Shown here piece by piece: positions 17,713 to 26,834 of a stretch of 64,000 nt of DNA. The notes under the pieces were generated by a model, which searched no databases, had not been told where the DNA came from, and saw only the letters and a list, made by a program, of their open reading frames with translations. Made by a program: the position numbers and the translations under genes. This DNA is from Quadrisphaera sp. RL12-1S (GTDB taxonomy: Bacteria; Actinomycetota; Actinomycetes; Actinomycetales; Quadrisphaeraceae): positions 248,001 to 312,000 of the forward strand of contig NZ_JACNME010000005.1 in NCBI RefSeq assembly GCF_014270065.1, written 5' to 3'. Within the stretch, counting starts at the first letter, position 1; each line of letters starts with the position of its first letter.

Positions 17713-18315
17713 GTGCCTGGGGAACCTGCAGTCCCGCGCGGGCTCGTCGACGGCGTCGTCGTCGGGCTCGTGCTCATGGCCGTCTTCACCACGGCGTGGT
17801 GCGCCAACACCCTCAGCACGTGGCCCGGGGTGCTCGGCACCGCGGTCTTCACCGCGGGGGTGCTGGCGAGCGCGTGGTTCGTCGTCACCGCGGTGCGGCT
17901 GGCACGGGTCCGCGGGCGGGCGAGCACCGCGATGACGCCCGAGGAGCAGAGGTCGCAGAAGCGCGCCGGCGCGGCCTTCGGGTGGGTCTTCACCGCCGAG
18001 GCCGTGGTCATCGTGGTGGCGGCCGGCGTCCTCGGTCGCCTCGGGCGCCCTGACCTCGTGCTCCCGACGATCGCGCTGGTCGTGGGGCTGCACTTCTACC
18101 CGATGGCGCGGATCTTCCGACGTCGCATCGACACCTGGCTGGCCACGGCGCTGAGCGCCGTCGGGCTGGCCGGCCTGGGGGTGCTGCTGCTCACGGACGC
18201 CGCTCAGGACACCGTCTGGGGCCTGGTCGCCTGCGGCGCCGCTCTCACCACCGGGGCGTACGGCGCCTACTTCGCGCGGACGGCCACCGCGCTGCGCACC
18301 CGCGCGACCAGCTGA
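17713..18315 (+). CDS. Unknown membrane protein, about six helices
   Basis: A 200-residue protein with about six hydrophobic segments (near residues 11-33, 38-60, 92-112, 116-134, 143-160 and 165-185) and a short charged loop (MTPEEQRSQKRAG, about 75-87). I recognise no transporter or enzyme signature. The start codon seems leaderless. The gene faces the esterase gene on the other strand across a 34-nt gap. Confidence 0.75.
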   Translation: MPGEPAVPRGLVDGVVVGLVLMAVFTTAWCANTLSTWPGVLGTAVFTAGVLASAWFVVTAVRLARVRGRASTAMTPEEQRSQKRAGAAFGWVFTAEAVVIVVAAGVLGRLGRPDLVLPTIALVVGLHFYPMARIFRRRIDTWLATALSAVGLAGLGVLLLTDAAQDTVWGLVACGAALTTGAYGAYFARTATALRTRATS

Positions 18316-18349
18316 CCGGCGTCGTCGGCCACCCCGGTCGCGGTCACGG

Positions 18350-19267
18350 TCAGGGGCGCAGGGCCCGGGCCACCCGCGCGACCAGCACCTCGGCGGCGGC
18401 GCGGCCCGGCGGCGTGGGCAGCACCGGGTAGACGTGGAGCTGGCCGGGAGCCTCGTGCAGCTCCACCTCCACGCCGGCGGTACGGGCCTTGTCCACCAGC
18501 AGCAGCGCGTCGGGGTTGAGCACGTCGCGGGTGCCGGTGAACACCGTCAGCGGTCCCAGGCCGGTGAGGTCGCCGAAGAGCGGGCTGACGGCGGGGTCGG
18601 TGAGGGGGAGGTCGCCGCGCCAGGCCGCCGCCAGCACCCGGCCACCGGGCGTGGCCAGCCACGGGTCGGTGGGCTGCACCACGGGGATGCGCGGGTTGCT
18701 CCACGTGAGGTCGAGCGCCGGGGAGACGAGCAGGGTCAGGGGCAGCCGCACGCCCTCGTCGCGCAGCGCGAGCGCCGCGGACAGCGCGATCTGCCCTCCC
18801 GCGGAGTCACCCATGACGCCCGTGGGTCCGTGCTGCTCGGCGCTCGCCCGGACCAGCTCGACCACGCGCTCACGGGTGGGGCCTGCCGTGCCGTGGGGGA
18901 CGAGCGGGTAGATCGGCACGGTGACGACCACGCCCGCCTCGGCCGCCACACGGGCCGCGAGGTGCCACTGCTGCCGGACGATCTCGTTGACCCAGCCGCC
19001 CCCGTGGGCGTAGACGACCCCGCCGACCGGGCGCTCGGCGCTGGTGGGGGTGAGCGTGTAGACGGGCCAGCCGCGGTCGTGGACGACGTCGAGCCGCACG
19101 TCCCGGCGCAGGGTCCGCGGGGGTCCGTAGGCGGCAGGACGCAGGGTCGCCTCGCGGATGCGCTCGTGCGCGCCCTGCTCGGTGACGAAGGTCCGGTTGA
19201 AGTGCAGCAGGCGCATGAGCGGCGGGATCACGCGGCTGGCGGGGTCGGGCAGGGGCACCCGCCCCAC
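18350..19267 (-). CDS. Alpha/beta hydrolase, hormone-sensitive-lipase-type esterase
   Basis: A 305-residue esterase of the same broad group as the one at 9651-10577. Visible motifs are [10 protein letters not shown] (oxyanion hole), GDSAGG (nucleophile Ser), [10 protein letters not shown] (acid) and [10 protein letters not shown] (His). The two paralogues differ enough to have different substrates. The GTG start has GGAG nine bases upstream. Nothing in the neighbourhood names a substrate. Confidence 0.87.
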   Translation of the reverse strand: MGRVPLPDPASRVIPPLMRLLHFNRTFVTEQGAHERIREATLRPAAYGPPRTLRRDVRLDVVHDRGWPVYTLTPTSAERPVGGVVYAHGGGWVNEIVRQQWHLAARVAAEAGVVVTVPIYPLVPHGTAGPTRERVVELVRASAEQHGPTGVMGDSAGGQIALSAALALRDEGVRLPLTLLVSPALDLTWSNPRIPVVQPTDPWLATPGGRVLAAAWRGDLPLTDPAVSPLFGDLTGLGPLTVFTGTRDVLNPDALLLVDKARTAGVEVELHEAPGQLHVYPVLPTPPGRAAAEVLVARVARALRP

Positions 19268-19391
19268 GGTAGGGGGCTCCCCGGGCGGGACGCCCTCGTG
19301 GTGGAGCTGCGCGGCGGGATGGGGTGGCTCCTGCTGGAGGCCGGAGCCGCGTCCGACAGGGCTCCGGTCTCCGAGACGCGGTACCCCGCCA

Positions 19392-19434
19392 AGCGGGCAG
19401 GACAGCGGGCAGGACAGCGGGCAGCACAGCGGGC
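19392..19434. repeat. 12-bp tandem repeat, about 3.5 copies
   Basis: AGCGGGCAGGAC is repeated head to tail from 19392. The third copy has one mismatch (AGCGGGCAGCAC) and a partial fourth follows. It ends 32 nt before the ATG of the AAA+ ATPase gene, in the position of its promoter and of the intergenic region shared with the esterase gene. Confidence 0.8.
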
Positions 19435-19454
19435 GCGGGCGCGGACCACCGCCT

Positions 19455-19460
19455 TACGCT
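19455..19460 (+). promoter_or_regulatory. Putative -10 box of a leaderless transcript (AAA+ gene)
   Basis: TACGCT ends 6 nt before the ATG at 19467. The -35 region would fall within or right after the 12-bp repeat tract. Confidence 0.4.
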
Positions 19461-19466
19461 CGCCGC

Positions 19467-20501
19467 ATGGCCCCTCCCCGCAACCCCCTGGACGGCCTGC
19501 GCGAGAAGGCGGGACAGCTCGGGGAGAAGCTGGGAGAGCGCCTGCCGGGCCCTGGCCTGCGCGGGGTGGAGGAGCGCGTCAGCGTGCTCTTCGGGGGGCC
19601 CACCGCCCCGGCGCGCCCGCTCGCGCTGGTGCTGGCGGACCTCGACGCCCTGGTCGGTCTGGAGGACGTCAAGGAGCAGGTCAGGGCGCTGCTCGCGTTC
19701 CTGCAGGTGCAGGCGCGCCGCAAGGACCACGGGCTGCCGGAGGTCGCGACGTCGCAGCACCTCGTCTTCCTCGGCAACCCCGGCACCGGCAAGACCACCG
19801 TGGCGCGGCTGCTGGCGGAGATGTACCGCGCGGTGGGGCTGCTCGCCAAGGGACACCTCGTGGAGGTCGACCGCGCGGGGCTGGTGGGCCAGTACGTCGG
19901 CGCGACGGCCCTCAAGACCGACCGGGTCATCCGGTCCGCCCTCGACGGCGTGCTCTTCATCGACGAGGCGTACTCGCTCTCCCCCGAGGGCGAGGGCCGG
20001 CTCGACTTCGGCCCCGAGGCCGTCGAGGTGCTGCTCAAGCGCATGGAGGACCACCGCCACCGCCTGGTCGTCGTCGTCGCCGGCTACCCGGCGCTGATGG
20101 AGGCGTTCTTGCGGTCCAACCCCGGGCTGCGCTCCCGCTTCGCGCGGGAGATCACATTCCCCGACTACTCGGTGGCCGAGCTGGAGCAGATCTTCTCCCT
20201 CGTGGTGGCCGAGCACGAGTACGCGCTGGCGCCGGGGGCGGCCGAGGCGCTGAGGGCCGTGCTGGGCGGGCTCCGGTCGGGGCAGGACTCGGGCAACGCG
20301 CGCTTCGTGCGGACGCTGTTCGAGCAGGCGCTCAACCGCCAGGCGCTGCGGCTGACGCGGGCGGCGCAGGACGACGTGGCCGTGCTCGAGCGCGACGAGG
20401 TGATGACCCTGTGGGCGCAGGACATCACCGAGGCCGCGCAGGCGCTCGGGCAGGACCCCGCCGCCGGGCAGGGGTCCCGCCGACGCCGCTGGCTCGGCTG
20501 A
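19467..20501 (+). CDS. AAA+ ATPase of the CbbX/SpoVK type
   Basis: A 344-residue single-module AAA+ ATPase of the CbbX/CfxQ/SpoVK group, also found as the N-terminal-less core of EccA. Motifs: the family lead-in [18 protein letters not shown] (about 63-80), Walker [16 protein letters not shown], pore/arm region [13 protein letters not shown], Walker [11 protein letters not shown] and arginine finger NPGLRSRF. The N-terminal 55 residues are basic and variable. CbbX activates Rubisco, but no Rubisco gene is present here, so another protein-remodelling role is more likely. The ATG start appears leaderless. Confidence 0.88.
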   Translation: MAPPRNPLDGLREKAGQLGEKLGERLPGPGLRGVEERVSVLFGGPTAPARPLALVLADLDALVGLEDVKEQVRALLAFLQVQARRKDHGLPEVATSQHLVFLGNPGTGKTTVARLLAEMYRAVGLLAKGHLVEVDRAGLVGQYVGATALKTDRVIRSALDGVLFIDEAYSLSPEGEGRLDFGPEAVEVLLKRMEDHRHRLVVVVAGYPALMEAFLRSNPGLRSRFAREITFPDYSVAELEQIFSLVVAEHEYALAPGAAEALRAVLGGLRSGQDSGNARFVRTLFEQALNRQALRLTRAAQDDVAVLERDEVMTLWAQDITEAAQALGQDPAAGQGSRRRRWLG

Positions 20502-20510
20502 GGCCGGCCG

Positions 20511-21821
20511 TCAGGCGCGGGCCTGCGCCGCCCGGGCCGGGGCGGAGGCGCCGCGCTGGACGCCCAGCCCCCGACGCCCGACCTCGTTGAGGTCGGACTC
20601 GCGGAAGCGGTCCTCCCACGACGCCTCGTAGTGCTCCTCGGGGAAGTCACGGGGGCTCTCGCCGCGGCGGAACCTCTCGGCCACGTCGGCGGCGTAGGCG
20701 GCGTTCTTGGCGCACATCGGAGCCGCGGGGATGTAGATGACGTTGCCCCAGCCCTTCTGGTCCTGCACCGGGGCGACCCCGTGGACGAGGTCGCTGTGCC
20801 ACCACACCGAGTCTCCGGGCTGGACGGTCGGGATGCCGACGGTGGCCCGGGTGAGCAGCGGGTGCCACTCCTCGTGCACGCCGAGGGCCATGCCCTGCTC
20901 GGCGCCGCACAGGGAGTCCTCGGGGACGTCGCTGAGCAGGGGCCGGACGATGATGTAGGCCATGGCCTCGGGGATCGGGACGGTCCACAGGACGCCCTGG
21001 TCGTGCTGCATCTCCGACATGGCGAGCCAGCCCTGGAAGCTGCGGAAGACGCTGCACATCGTCGAGGACGGGTACTCGTCGACCTCGGTCCGGTACGCGG
21101 CGTCCCAGGGGTCGTAGGCGTCGACGTCGCCGTCGAACAGGGGCGCGAAGACCTGCTGGTAGGCCGGTGTGAGCCAGCGCTCCACGGACCCGGAGTCGGT
21201 GTGCCCGGACAGGCCGCCCGAGGTCGCGCCCGGGGGACGGCGGCGGATGCGGTCGGGGTACATCGAGTCCTGGTCGGGGTCGAACCAGGTGACCCCCCGG
21301 GACTCGCTCTTCCACATCGCGTTGAGGAAGCTCTGCACCTTCGCGGTGTTCTCGTGCTGGCGGGCCTCCATCTGGGCGGCGGACCAGTAGATGGGGTAGA
21401 TCTCCGGAGCGGAGGCCTCGAGCGTGCCGAAGAAGTCGTCGGCCGGTCCGCGGTACACGCCCGCGAAGTCGTTGCGGTCGAGGTACTCGACGAGCGAGGC
21501 GTCCCACCCGAGCGCCTGCTCGGCGGGCACCTGGCCGCGCACCACGGCGCAGCCGCGGCGGTGGATGAGGTCGACGGTCTCGGCGGGGACGGTCCCCGCG
21601 GCGATGTCGGAGAACTGCACGACGGGCCAGACGGCCTCCCCGCGCTCCTTGAGGGCCACGACCTCCTCGACCTTCGGCCGCAGCCTGTCCTCGATGCGGG
21701 CGAAGAGCGCGTCGACGTCGCCGATCTGCGCGCGGAGCCTGCGCTTCACCGCACGGATGGCGGCGGGGTAGTCGGCGGGCGGCTCGGTCCAGCTGGTCTG
21801 CTCGGCGGTGTGCTCAGCCAC
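20511..21821 (-). CDS. DUF1479 (YbiU-like) putative Fe(II)/2-oxoglutarate oxygenase
   Basis: A 436-residue DUF1479 protein. Sequence features fit a cupin-type dioxygenase: a GHTDSGSVERW segment supplying H-x-D and a later WWHSDLVHGVAP supplying the distal His, with the YIPAAPMCAKNAAY stretch typical of the family. AAGGAG lies nine bases before the GTG start. It is divergent from the ROK-type regulator across 81 bp, the arrangement of a locally regulated enzyme. The function of DUF1479 proteins is not established to my knowledge; the oxygenase role rests on the putative metal motif. Confidence 0.85.
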   Translation of the reverse strand: MAEHTAEQTSWTEPPADYPAAIRAVKRRLRAQIGDVDALFARIEDRLRPKVEEVVALKERGEAVWPVVQFSDIAAGTVPAETVDLIHRRGCAVVRGQVPAEQALGWDASLVEYLDRNDFAGVYRGPADDFFGTLEASAPEIYPIYWSAAQMEARQHENTAKVQSFLNAMWKSESRGVTWFDPDQDSMYPDRIRRRPPGATSGGLSGHTDSGSVERWLTPAYQQVFAPLFDGDVDAYDPWDAAYRTEVDEYPSSTMCSVFRSFQGWLAMSEMQHDQGVLWTVPIPEAMAYIIVRPLLSDVPEDSLCGAEQGMALGVHEEWHPLLTRATVGIPTVQPGDSVWWHSDLVHGVAPVQDQKGWGNVIYIPAAPMCAKNAAYAADVAERFRRGESPRDFPEEHYEASWEDRFRESDLNEVGRRGLGVQRGASAPARAAQARA

Positions 21822-21857
21822 GGGCGCGATCTCCTTCGACGGGTCAGCGGGAGCATT

Positions 21858-21876
21858 CAGTAAGATACGTTGACTG
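21858..21876. promoter_or_regulatory. Possible operator between the DUF1479 and ROK genes
   Basis: CAGTAAGATACGTTGACTG is an imperfect inverted repeat (CAGT-AA / TT-G-ACTG). On the minus strand it contains TATCTT, a possible -10 for the DUF1479 gene. The region is AT-richer than its surroundings, as expected of a promoter. Support is modest. Confidence 0.35.
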
Positions 21877-21902
21877 GATGGTGAACCTAGGAGGGAGACC
21901 CC

Positions 21903-23054
21903 GTGGCGTCAACCCCCGGTGACGGAGGGCCCACCCCGGTCGCCCCTCCGCGTCCCGGCGTGCTGGCCTCCCTCACCGACCACCACGTCCTCGTGGCCCT
22001 CCGGGACGCGGCCGGCCCGATCTCACGGGCCGAGGTCGCCGCGGCGACGGGGCTCTCGAAGCCAGCGGTGTCGACCTCGGCAGCCCGCCTGCTCGAGCGC
22101 GGCCTCGTCCACGAGGTGGGGGTCCGCACGGGGCGCCGCGGCGGTGTCGCCACGCTCGTGCAGATCAACGCCTCCCGCGGTCACTCCCTGGCCCTGTCGG
22201 TGCAGCCCGGGGCGCTCGAGGTGGAGGCCCGCGCCCTGGACGGCGCGGTGCTGGCCACCGCCACCACCCCACTCGGGCCGGAGGCCGGGCGAGCAGCGGT
22301 GGTCGAGGGCCTGCGCACCGCCGTCGTCGAGGTCGAGGCGGCCGCCGGGTCTCCCCTGCTCGCCACCGCCGTCTCCCTGGCCGGCCCGGTCGACGCCCGC
22401 ACCGGCGTCCTGCTCGACCTCGAGCGCGAGGCGTTCCGCGCGGGCCACCTGGACCCTCGCGAGGTGCTGCCCCCCGAGGCCACCGACTGCCTCGTCGTCG
22501 ACAACGACGTGAACTGGGCCGCTGTGCACGAGCACCGCTCCGGCGCCGCCCGCGGCGTGGACGACGTCGTCTACGTGTACGTCGGCGCGGGCATCGGCGC
22601 CGCCCTCCTCCTGGGGGGCCGGCTGTACCGGGGCCGTGGTGGGCTCGGAGGTGAGATCGGCTACCTGCGCTCGACGCGCTCCCTCGACCTCACGCAGGCC
22701 CTGGGGCACTGCGGCATCGGCCGCGCCGACCAGTACGGCCTCGACCTCGCAGCGGTCGAGCGCCTCCTCGCCGCGCCGGAGCTGACCGAGCAGGCCCGCG
22801 AGGTCGTCGACCTGGTGGTGACCGCCGTCGTCAACCTCACCGTGGCGCTCAACCCGTCCGCGCTGCTGGTGGCCGGCCCCTGGACGCGCCACGAGGTGCT
22901 CCTGACCGAGCTCGGCGGTGCGCTGGAGCGCTTCTGCCTCGACCCGCCCGAGGTGGCGACAGCACCGTTCTCCCCGCTGGGGGGCGCGGGCGCAGAGGCC
23001 CACCGCCTCGCCTGCCAGCGCGTCGGCCTGCCCGCCGCGGCGGAGCTCGCGTGA
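21903..23054 (+). CDS. ROK-family transcriptional regulator
   Basis: A 383-residue ROK protein with an N-terminal winged helix (about 20-75; EVAAATGLSKPAVSTSAARL) and a sugar-kinase-like ROK domain (about 95-375). The phosphate/sugar regions AGPVDARTG, VVDNDVNWAA and YVYVGAGIGAALLLGGRLYRG are present. The zinc-binding Cys cluster usual in ROK proteins (CxCGxxGCxE) is missing; only LGHCGIG remains. This may change effector binding. The GTG start has AGGAGG seven bases upstream. The stop overlaps the next gene as GTGA. Confidence 0.88.
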   Translation: MASTPGDGGPTPVAPPRPGVLASLTDHHVLVALRDAAGPISRAEVAAATGLSKPAVSTSAARLLERGLVHEVGVRTGRRGGVATLVQINASRGHSLALSVQPGALEVEARALDGAVLATATTPLGPEAGRAAVVEGLRTAVVEVEAAAGSPLLATAVSLAGPVDARTGVLLDLEREAFRAGHLDPREVLPPEATDCLVVDNDVNWAAVHEHRSGAARGVDDVVYVYVGAGIGAALLLGGRLYRGRGGLGGEIGYLRSTRSLDLTQALGHCGIGRADQYGLDLAAVERLLAAPELTEQAREVVDLVVTAVVNLTVALNPSALLVAGPWTRHEVLLTELGGALERFCLDPPEVATAPFSPLGGAGAEAHRLACQRVGLPAAAELA

Positions 23055-24898
23055 GCCGCCCGACCGGCCCGACCGGCCCGGTCGCCGCGCTGCCGGGCTG
23101 GCTGCGGCAGGTGGCGCTGGCCCTCCCCTTCGCCAGCCAGTTCGTCATCAGCGGCTCCGTGGCCGACCTGCACCGCGTCCACGACGACGTCGGCGCGCCC
23201 GGCCACCTCGACGCCGTCGCGGCGCTGGTGGCGCTGCTGCGCGGCGAGGGCTACGAGCTCGTCTACCGCTACGACCCCCTCGACGGCATCGTGCTCGCGC
23301 ACGCGCGCGAGGGCGTGAGCAGCGACGCGTTCTTCCCCGACGCCCACCTGGGGCGCTCGACGGCCGCCACCCCCGGCCGGCTCGCGGACCTGGTCAAGCT
23401 GTCGACGACGCAGACCGCGCTGCGGGTGGCCGTGGTCGTGGACGTCGCGGAGACCTTCTGGCACGAGGACGGCTCATCCTCCCCCGAGGTGCGCACCCTG
23501 CTCCAGGTCTGCCAGCGCCTCACGCGCGCACCGGCCACGGGCACCACCCGGCCGGGGCGGCGCGTCCCGCTGCTCAACCCCGTGCTGTGGCTGGTCGACG
23601 GCACCCCCTCCGCCCCGGCCTGGCTGGTCCGGTCGCCGGGCACGGCCTCGGTGAGCATCCCCCTCCCGGAGCTGGCCGAGCGGCTGCGGGTGGCCCAGGA
23701 CGTCGCCCCCGCGCTGCCCGGCCACGCCGACCTGGCCCCCGACCAGCAGGAGGCCGTCGTGGCCGCGCTGGCGGAGTCGACGCAGGGCATGACGGTGCGC
23801 GCGATGCACGACGTGGCGCGCCTGGCCGTCGACCAGGACGTGCCCGCCGAGCACGTCACCGAGGCGGTGCGCAGCTTCCGCGCCGGCTCCCTGGAGAGCC
23901 CCTGGCAGGACCCGGCGCTGCTCGACCGCGTCGCCCGCGCCGAGGAGACCGTCAGCCAGCGGGTGCTCGGCCAGCAGCGCGCGGTGCGGCACTCCCTCGA
24001 CGTGCTGCTGCGCTCGGCCATGGGCCTCACCGGTGCCCAGCACCGGGGCTCGTCGAGCCGGCCCCAGGGCGTCCTCTTCTTCGCAGGACCCACCGGCGTC
24101 GGGAAGACCGAGCTCGCGAAGGCCCTGGCCGAGGTGCTCTTCGGCGCTGACGACGCCTGCACGCGCTTCGACATGAGCGAGTTCGCCGCCGAGCACAGCG
24201 AGGCCCGGCTCATCGGGGCGCCCCCGGGCTACGTCGGCTTCCACGCGGGCGGTGAGCTGACCAACGCCGTGCGGCAGAAGCCGTTCTCCGTCCTGCTCTT
24301 CGACGAGGTCGAGAAGGCGCACCCGCGGATCCTCGACACGTTCCTGCAGATCCTCGAGGACGGCCGCCTCACCGACGGGAGCGGGAGCACCGTCTACTTC
24401 AGCGAGTGCGTGATCATCTTCACCTCGAACCTGGGCGCGCCGCAGGCCGCAGCCGTCGGCCCCGCTCCCGGTCCCATTGGACCGGCCGAGGTGGCTGCGG
24501 CGCGGACGGCGGTGCTCACGGCCGTGCGGCGCCACTTCGTGGAGGAGCTGCAGCGCCCGGAGCTGCTCAGCCGCATCGGTGACAACGTGGTGGTCTTCGA
24601 CGCGGTCTCCGAGCAGGTCGCGGGTGTCCTCGTGCAGCGGCAGGCCCGCGCGGTGGTCGACGCCGTCCTCCAGCGCCGCGGCGTGGAGGTGGTCCTGGAG
24701 GCGCCGGTGCTCGCGGCGCTGGAGGAGCAGGCGGTCGCACACCTGGGGTCCGGTGGCCGCGGGGTGGGGGCCGCTGTCGAGACCGTGCTGGTCAACCCGC
24801 TCGCGCGCACCCTGGCGTCCGCGCCGCGCGGCGGGACGCTGCGCGTCACAGCCGTGCGGCGGGGGCCCGAGGGCTGGGAGCTCCAGACGGCCACCTGA
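23051..24898 (+). CDS. Clp-like AAA+ ATPase with a degenerate N-terminal half
   Basis: A 615-residue protein. Residues about 300-610 form a Clp/Hsp100-type AAA-2 module: Walker A GPTGVGKTELAKALA, pore loop GAPPGYVGF, Walker B VLLFDEVEKAH, sensor region FTSNLGAP and a C-terminal small domain with LGSGGRGVGAAVE. Residues 1-280 look like a degenerate AAA-like core (ALRVAVVVDVAETFW, LLNPVLWLVDGTPSAP, TQGMTVRAMHDVARLA) without a Walker A motif. It lacks the N domain and the ClpP-binding loop I would expect of ClpA/ClpC. It overlaps the ROK gene by four bases. A substrate-remodelling ATPase is the safest call; the partner is unknown. Confidence 0.82.
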   Translation: MSRPTGPTGPVAALPGWLRQVALALPFASQFVISGSVADLHRVHDDVGAPGHLDAVAALVALLRGEGYELVYRYDPLDGIVLAHAREGVSSDAFFPDAHLGRSTAATPGRLADLVKLSTTQTALRVAVVVDVAETFWHEDGSSSPEVRTLLQVCQRLTRAPATGTTRPGRRVPLLNPVLWLVDGTPSAPAWLVRSPGTASVSIPLPELAERLRVAQDVAPALPGHADLAPDQQEAVVAALAESTQGMTVRAMHDVARLAVDQDVPAEHVTEAVRSFRAGSLESPWQDPALLDRVARAEETVSQRVLGQQRAVRHSLDVLLRSAMGLTGAQHRGSSSRPQGVLFFAGPTGVGKTELAKALAEVLFGADDACTRFDMSEFAAEHSEARLIGAPPGYVGFHAGGELTNAVRQKPFSVLLFDEVEKAHPRILDTFLQILEDGRLTDGSGSTVYFSECVIIFTSNLGAPQAAAVGPAPGPIGPAEVAAARTAVLTAVRRHFVEELQRPELLSRIGDNVVVFDAVSEQVAGVLVQRQARAVVDAVLQRRGVEVVLEAPVLAALEEQAVAHLGSGGRGVGAAVETVLVNPLARTLASAPRGGTLRVTAVRRGPEGWELQTAT

Positions 24899-25048
24899 CC
24901 CGCGCCCGGAGGCGCCGCCCACGACCAGGCGTCACGCGGGATCGGTAGGCTGGCGCCGTCCTCGACCAGGACTCCTCGTGGCGCTCCCCCGCTGACCACC
25001 CTCGCGGGCTGCCGGGCGCCGGTTCCCCCGACTCGCGGAGCCCTCGTC

Positions 25049-26275
25049 GTGACCAGCACACCACCCCCCGCCACCCCCACCCCCTCCCTCCCCCTGGCCC
25101 AGCGCCTGCGCGGCGTGGCCAGCTCGCCCGTGCGGGACCTGCTCGCCCTGGCCGCCCGGCCGGAGGTCATCTCCTTCGCGGGTGGTCTCCCTGCGCCGGA
25201 GCTGTTCGACGTCGACGGCGTGCGCGCCGCCGTCGACGCGGTGCTGTCGGGCCCGGGGGCGCGCACCGCGCTGCAGTACGCGCCCACCGAGGGGAGCGCC
25301 GAGCTGCGCGCCCTGCTCGCCGCCCGCACGAGCTCCCGCGGGCTGGCGACGACGGCGGACGACGTGCTCGTCACCACCGGCTCGCAGCAGGCGCTGGCCC
25401 TGCTGAGCACCGCGCTGCTGGACCCGGGCGCCGTCGTCGCCGTGGAGGAGCCCACCTACCTGGCCGCCCTGCAGAGCTTCGCGCTGGCCGGGGCCCGCGT
25501 GGTGCCCGTGGCCAGCGACGACGACGGCGTGGTGCCCGCCTCCCTGGAGCGCGTGCTGGACGAGCACTCCCCCGCGCTGGTCTACCTCGTGCCGACCTTC
25601 GCCAACCCGACCGGCCGCACCCTGAGCACCACCCGGCGCGCGGAGGTGGCCGCGCTGCTGGCCGCCCGCCCGACGTGGGTGGTCGAGGACGACCCGTACG
25701 GCGAGCTGCGCTACCGCGGCCAGGCGCTGGCACCGCTGGCCTCCCAGCCGGCGCTGGAGGGGCGGGCCGTCTACCTGGGCAGCCTGTCCAAGGTGTTCGC
25801 GCCGGGCCTGCGGCTGGGGTGGCTGCGCGCCCCGCGGGAGCTGAGGGCCCGGTTGGCGGTGGCCAAGCAGGCCGCCGACCTGCACACCTCCACCCTCGAC
25901 CAGGCCGCCGCCGCGGTGTACCTGACGGAGAACGACCTCGACGCGCACGTCGCGGCGCTGCGCGCCGCCTACGGCGCCCGCCGGGACGCCGTGCTGGAGA
26001 CGCTGCCCCACGCGCTGCCGCCGGGGTCGACGTGGACCGACCCGGACGGCGGCATGTTCGTGTGGGCCCGCCTGCCCGGAGGCGTCGACGCCGCGACCCT
26101 GCTGCCGGCGGCGCTCGAGCACGGCGCCGCCTTCGTGCCCGGGGCCCCGTTCTACGCCGGGACCCCGGACCGCTCGACGCTGCGGCTGTCCTTCACCACG
26201 CACTCCCCCGAGCGGACCCGCGAGGGCCTGTCACGCCTGGGCCGGGCGTTCGGACGGGCGCTGCGTCAGGGCTGA
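25049..26275 (+). CDS. PLP-dependent class I/II aminotransferase
   Basis: A 408-residue fold-type I aminotransferase resembling the 2-aminoadipate/aromatic (LysN, MocR-catalytic-domain) group. Conserved features are ISFAGGLPAPELF (substrate lid), FANPTGRT (Asn), EDDPYGELRY (Asp/Tyr for PLP) and GSLSKVFAPGLRLGW (Schiff-base Lys in SLSK). No DNA-binding domain is attached. The GTG start lacks a strong ribosome-binding site. A TAGGCT box at 24947-24952 may be its -10. It ends overlapping the MarR gene tail by 10 nt. The substrate is not predictable beyond an amino acid. Confidence 0.88.
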   Translation: MTSTPPPATPTPSLPLAQRLRGVASSPVRDLLALAARPEVISFAGGLPAPELFDVDGVRAAVDAVLSGPGARTALQYAPTEGSAELRALLAARTSSRGLATTADDVLVTTGSQQALALLSTALLDPGAVVAVEEPTYLAALQSFALAGARVVPVASDDDGVVPASLERVLDEHSPALVYLVPTFANPTGRTLSTTRRAEVAALLAARPTWVVEDDPYGELRYRGQALAPLASQPALEGRAVYLGSLSKVFAPGLRLGWLRAPRELRARLAVAKQAADLHTSTLDQAAAAVYLTENDLDAHVAALRAAYGARRDAVLETLPHALPPGSTWTDPDGGMFVWARLPGGVDAATLLPAALEHGAAFVPGAPFYAGTPDRSTLRLSFTTHSPERTREGLSRLGRAFGRALRQG

Positions 26276-26787
26276 GCCGGTGACGACGCGGAGCGGTGCT
26301 CGCGCTCGGCGTCCTCCATCGCCTGGCTGAACCCCACGAGGAAGCGGTGCACGGCTGCCAGCTCGGCCTCGCTGAACTGCGCCATCACCGCGTCGGTCCG
26401 CCGGCCGAGCGGGCCGAAGAACGCCCCCGCGACACCCATCGCCTCGCGCGTGATCCGCAGGTGGACGCGGCGGCGGTCCACGGCGTCCCGCTCGCGCTGG
26501 ACGTGGCCGGCGCGCTCCAGCCTGTCGACGACGCTGGTGGTGGCGGCTGAGCTGAGGTTCAGCGCGCCGGCGAGGCCGCCGGCGGTGAGCGGGTCGCCGT
26601 CGGTCTCGGCCTGCATGACGTGGACCATCGCCTCGAGGTCCGTGGGGTGCATGGTCTGGTGCTCGGCGAAGGCGTGCGCGAGGTGCTGCGTGCGGTAGGT
26701 GAGGGTGCGGACGTCGTCGACGAGGACCCGCTGCAGCCGCGCGCGCTCGTCGTCGTGCCCCTCCTGCTGCTGCGCCACGCCCACCAT
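26266..26787 (-). CDS. MarR-family transcriptional regulator
   Basis: A 173-residue MarR protein with a central winged helix: LTAGGLAGALNLSSAATTSVVDRLERAGHVQRERDAVDRRRVHLRIT, described here as residues about 67-112, where the basic wing is DAVDRRRVHL. Flanking helices form the dimer interface. GGAGGGAGG precedes the ATG. It is divergent from the MMPL transporter gene, whose leader carries a 12-bp direct repeat that is a likely operator. Such MarR-transporter pairs usually respond to a toxic or lipophilic ligand. Confidence 0.9.
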   Translation of the reverse strand: MVGVAQQQEGHDDERARLQRVLVDDVRTLTYRTQHLAHAFAEHQTMHPTDLEAMVHVMQAETDGDPLTAGGLAGALNLSSAATTSVVDRLERAGHVQRERDAVDRRRVHLRITREAMGVAGAFFGPLGRRTDAVMAQFSEAELAAVHRFLVGFSQAMEDAEREHRSASSPAQP

Positions 26788-26834
26788 CCTCCCTCCGCCT
26801 TGCGCTCGGCCCCGCCGCGCTCCATCATCTCACC

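Noticed and set aside
24899-25048. Riboswitch upstream of the aminotransferase
   Set aside because: No recognisable conserved riboswitch core; only a weak -10-like TAGGCT is visible.
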